Shown here: one piece after another, positions 62,848-64,000 of the stretch
How the letters are laid out: each line of letters opens with the position of its first letter
Numbering within the stretch: the first letter of the stretch is position 1
From: Leptothermofonsia sp049200465
GTDB lineage: Bacteria; Cyanobacteriota; Cyanobacteriia; Leptolyngbyales; Leptolyngbyaceae
Assembly (NCBI RefSeq): GCF_049200465.1
Contig: NZ_CP120836.1
Location: forward strand, 496,001 to 560,000
DNA length: 64,000 bases
Direction of reading: 5' to 3'
The notes under the pieces: model-generated
Database searches by the model: none
What the model was told of the DNA's origin: nothing
What the model saw: only the letters and a program-made list of their open reading frames with translations
Made by a program: the position numbers and the translations under genes

Positions 62848-63594
62848 TTATTCTGCGTTGAGGAATTCCAGGTAGGAACTGCTCAACTCTTTCACTGCGA
62901 GTTCATAGAACTGCTTACCGTGTTCTGGGGTGGCTAATGCGGGATTGGACCCCATCCGCCCATCCGGGTAGCGGCGGCGAAAATCCGTCGCAGTGTAGAT
63001 GCGGTGGTCTTTAGAAACCTCTGGGCTTAAGGTCGCCTGCTTGATTGCTTCTGGATAGACGTATTGAGTCACAGCAACTTCGCTGGGTGTGGCATGGGAG
63101 CCTTCCTGATCGCCATAAAGCTCTTTTGCCAGCTTGTACACAGAGCTCCCCATATACCAGTTATTAACCTGACATCGTACCTGGTCAGCCCTGGGTAGAT
63201 TCAGGTCAGCCAGCGTAGCATAAACCTCCGAAAAGGCAGCCTTCAACGTGGCTACATTGCCTCCATGCCCGTTAATGAAGAAAAACCGGGTGAAGCCTGC
63301 CCGTGCCAGGCTCGTAATGTAATCCCGGATAACCAGAATCAGGGTACTGGGTCGCAGGCTGATGCTGCCGGGAAATGCCGTGTGGTGTAGGGCCATTCCC
63401 ACATTGATCGTAGGACCCACCAGTGCCTGAGTCGTGTCTCCCACCGCGCGGGCGATCGCCTCCGCGCAAATCGCATCCGTCCCAATTAGCCCTGTTGGCC
63501 CATGCTGCTCCGTTGAACCGATCGGAAAAATGATTCCCCTGGATTGCTCCAGATAAGCTTCTACCTCAAGCCAGGTGCTCAAATGCAATAACAT
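62848..63594 (-). CDS. Creatininase-family amidohydrolase
   Basis: I start at the ATG of MLLHLSTWLEVEAYL; five more residues are possible. The product is 248 residues. The metal-binding residues of the creatininase/MftE/FAPy-deformylase family are visible: Glu and His in GSTEQHGPTG, Asp in IGTDAICAE, His in INGHGGNVA, and Glu in GSHATPSEVAVTQ. Family members hydrolyse cyclic or linear amides such as creatinine or formamidopyrimidines, or process peptides. The substrate here is not known. No operon partner. Confidence 0.88.
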   Translation of the reverse strand: MLLHLSTWLEVEAYLEQSRGIIFPIGSTEQHGPTGLIGTDAICAEAIARAVGDTTQALVGPTINVGMALHHTAFPGSISLRPSTLILVIRDYITSLARAGFTRFFFINGHGGNVATLKAAFSEVYATLADLNLPRADQVRCQVNNWYMGSSVYKLAKELYGDQEGSHATPSEVAVTQYVYPEAIKQATLSPEVSKDHRIYTATDFRRRYPDGRMGSNPALATPEHGKQFYELAVKELSSSYLEFLNAE

Positions 63595-63609
63595 TCCAGT
63601 CCCCTCCAA

Positions 63610-64000
63610 TTCTGAATTTCACATCATCTTCGCAATACTCACCCTAACTGCGCTTAACAATCGCTAGAATAGTTGGTACAATCCGATACTTAAGAACGCA
63701 TATTTTCAGATGCAGAATTAGCCCAGCCCGTTGCAGTTGCAGAAAAGGGAGAACACCAAGCACGATGGCTGATCTTACAGATGGCTTTAAACTATATTCT
63801 TTCCACAGATCGCTCTTGATCTGTCTAGCCTCTGAGCCAAAACATTTTTCTCTAAAATCACCTGACCATTATCCGCTCTGAGTGAGTTTCACACTGCCCT
63901 TTTTCGCATTGTCTGAATATTGTCTGAATAATGACCTCAGCAGCCGTTGTTTTTTCGCAAAAGAAGTCTTCTATAGCGGTTGACCCATTGACTCAAGGCA
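63610..64000. other. Intergenic to window end; promoter-like site and repeat start
   Basis: A rightward promoter-like pair TTAACA (63654-63659), 17 bp spacer, TACAAT (63677-63682) is seen. A 38-codon ORF (63765-63881, MADLTDGFKLYSFHRS...) follows, with doubtful coding value. TTGTCTGAATA occurs twice near 63910-63935. The sequence TATAGCGGTTGACCC near 63976 may open another TATAGC-type repeat running off the window. Confidence 0.35.

Overview
The window looks like chromosome of a filamentous, non-heterocystous-type cyanobacterium (Leptolyngbya/Oscillatoriales-like; the genus is a guess). Reasons: HIP1 octamers (GCGATCGC) recur throughout. Typical cyanobacterial genes are present: the RpaB response regulator, HemJ, a DUF2811 protein, a 1-Cys peroxiredoxin, an FeS-type photolyase, a cyanobacterial Omp85 and a DUF2227 protein. 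Intergenic spaces are full of small palindromic repeats and short tandem repeats. Both strands are used about equally and operons are short.

Layout. 1-7261: 3' part of a giant secreted cadherin/CSPG-repeat adhesin. 7262-8611: graveyard of IS630-type remnants and small repeats. 8612-12070: leftward pair of a PpiC-type prolyl isomerase and an ABC exporter with an inactivated C39 domain, probably a type I secretion module. 12492-15830: peroxiredoxin, cysteine synthase, a pYEATS protein and a GIY-YIG protein. 16301-20928: exopolysaccharide export (Wza-like, Wzc-like, YdcF-like), followed by a membrane Ser/Thr kinase. 22918-25949: four-carbon acid sugar kinase and photolyase, then a cluster of DnaA-box-like sequences (26008-26092), a DUF2811 gene and hemJ. 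27719-34908: a membrane alpha/beta hydrolase, a broken csaA gene, and the leftward series Omp85, Ser/Thr kinase, tatC. 35739-39879: two glycosyltransferases and a cyclic-peptide-type ABC exporter. 40012-46377: a secreted protein, an IS4 remnant, proline iminopeptidase, a GH1 beta-glucosidase, small proteins, and a DUF202 gene overlapping a methyltransferase. 46550-50407: an MFS transporter abutting tRNA-Val, a DUF2227 protein and an RND-type adaptor. 50648-56851: a frameshifted membrane protein, FtsH, and a DevC/DevB-like permease and adaptor pair. 57016-63594: cysteine desulfurase, RpaB, RadA, a DUF2141 protein, a decayed IS630 element inserted at that gene's stop codon, and a creatininase-family amidohydrolase.

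The strongest themes are the cell envelope and export (adhesin, type I exporter, Wza/Wzc, Omp85, TatC, glycosyltransferases, efflux adaptors) and heavy genome decay and repeat activity. At least five copies of one 101-115 bp TATAGC-ended MITE-like element occur, with related subfamilies, and three sets of transposase remnants. No CRISPR array or complete prophage is visible. The most notable observations are the DnaA-box-like cluster (possible oriC), the MITE family beside IS630 remnants, the IS630 insertion that regenerates a stop codon, the poly-A frameshift gene, and a tRNA whose discriminator base is also the first base of the likely start codon of the next gene.
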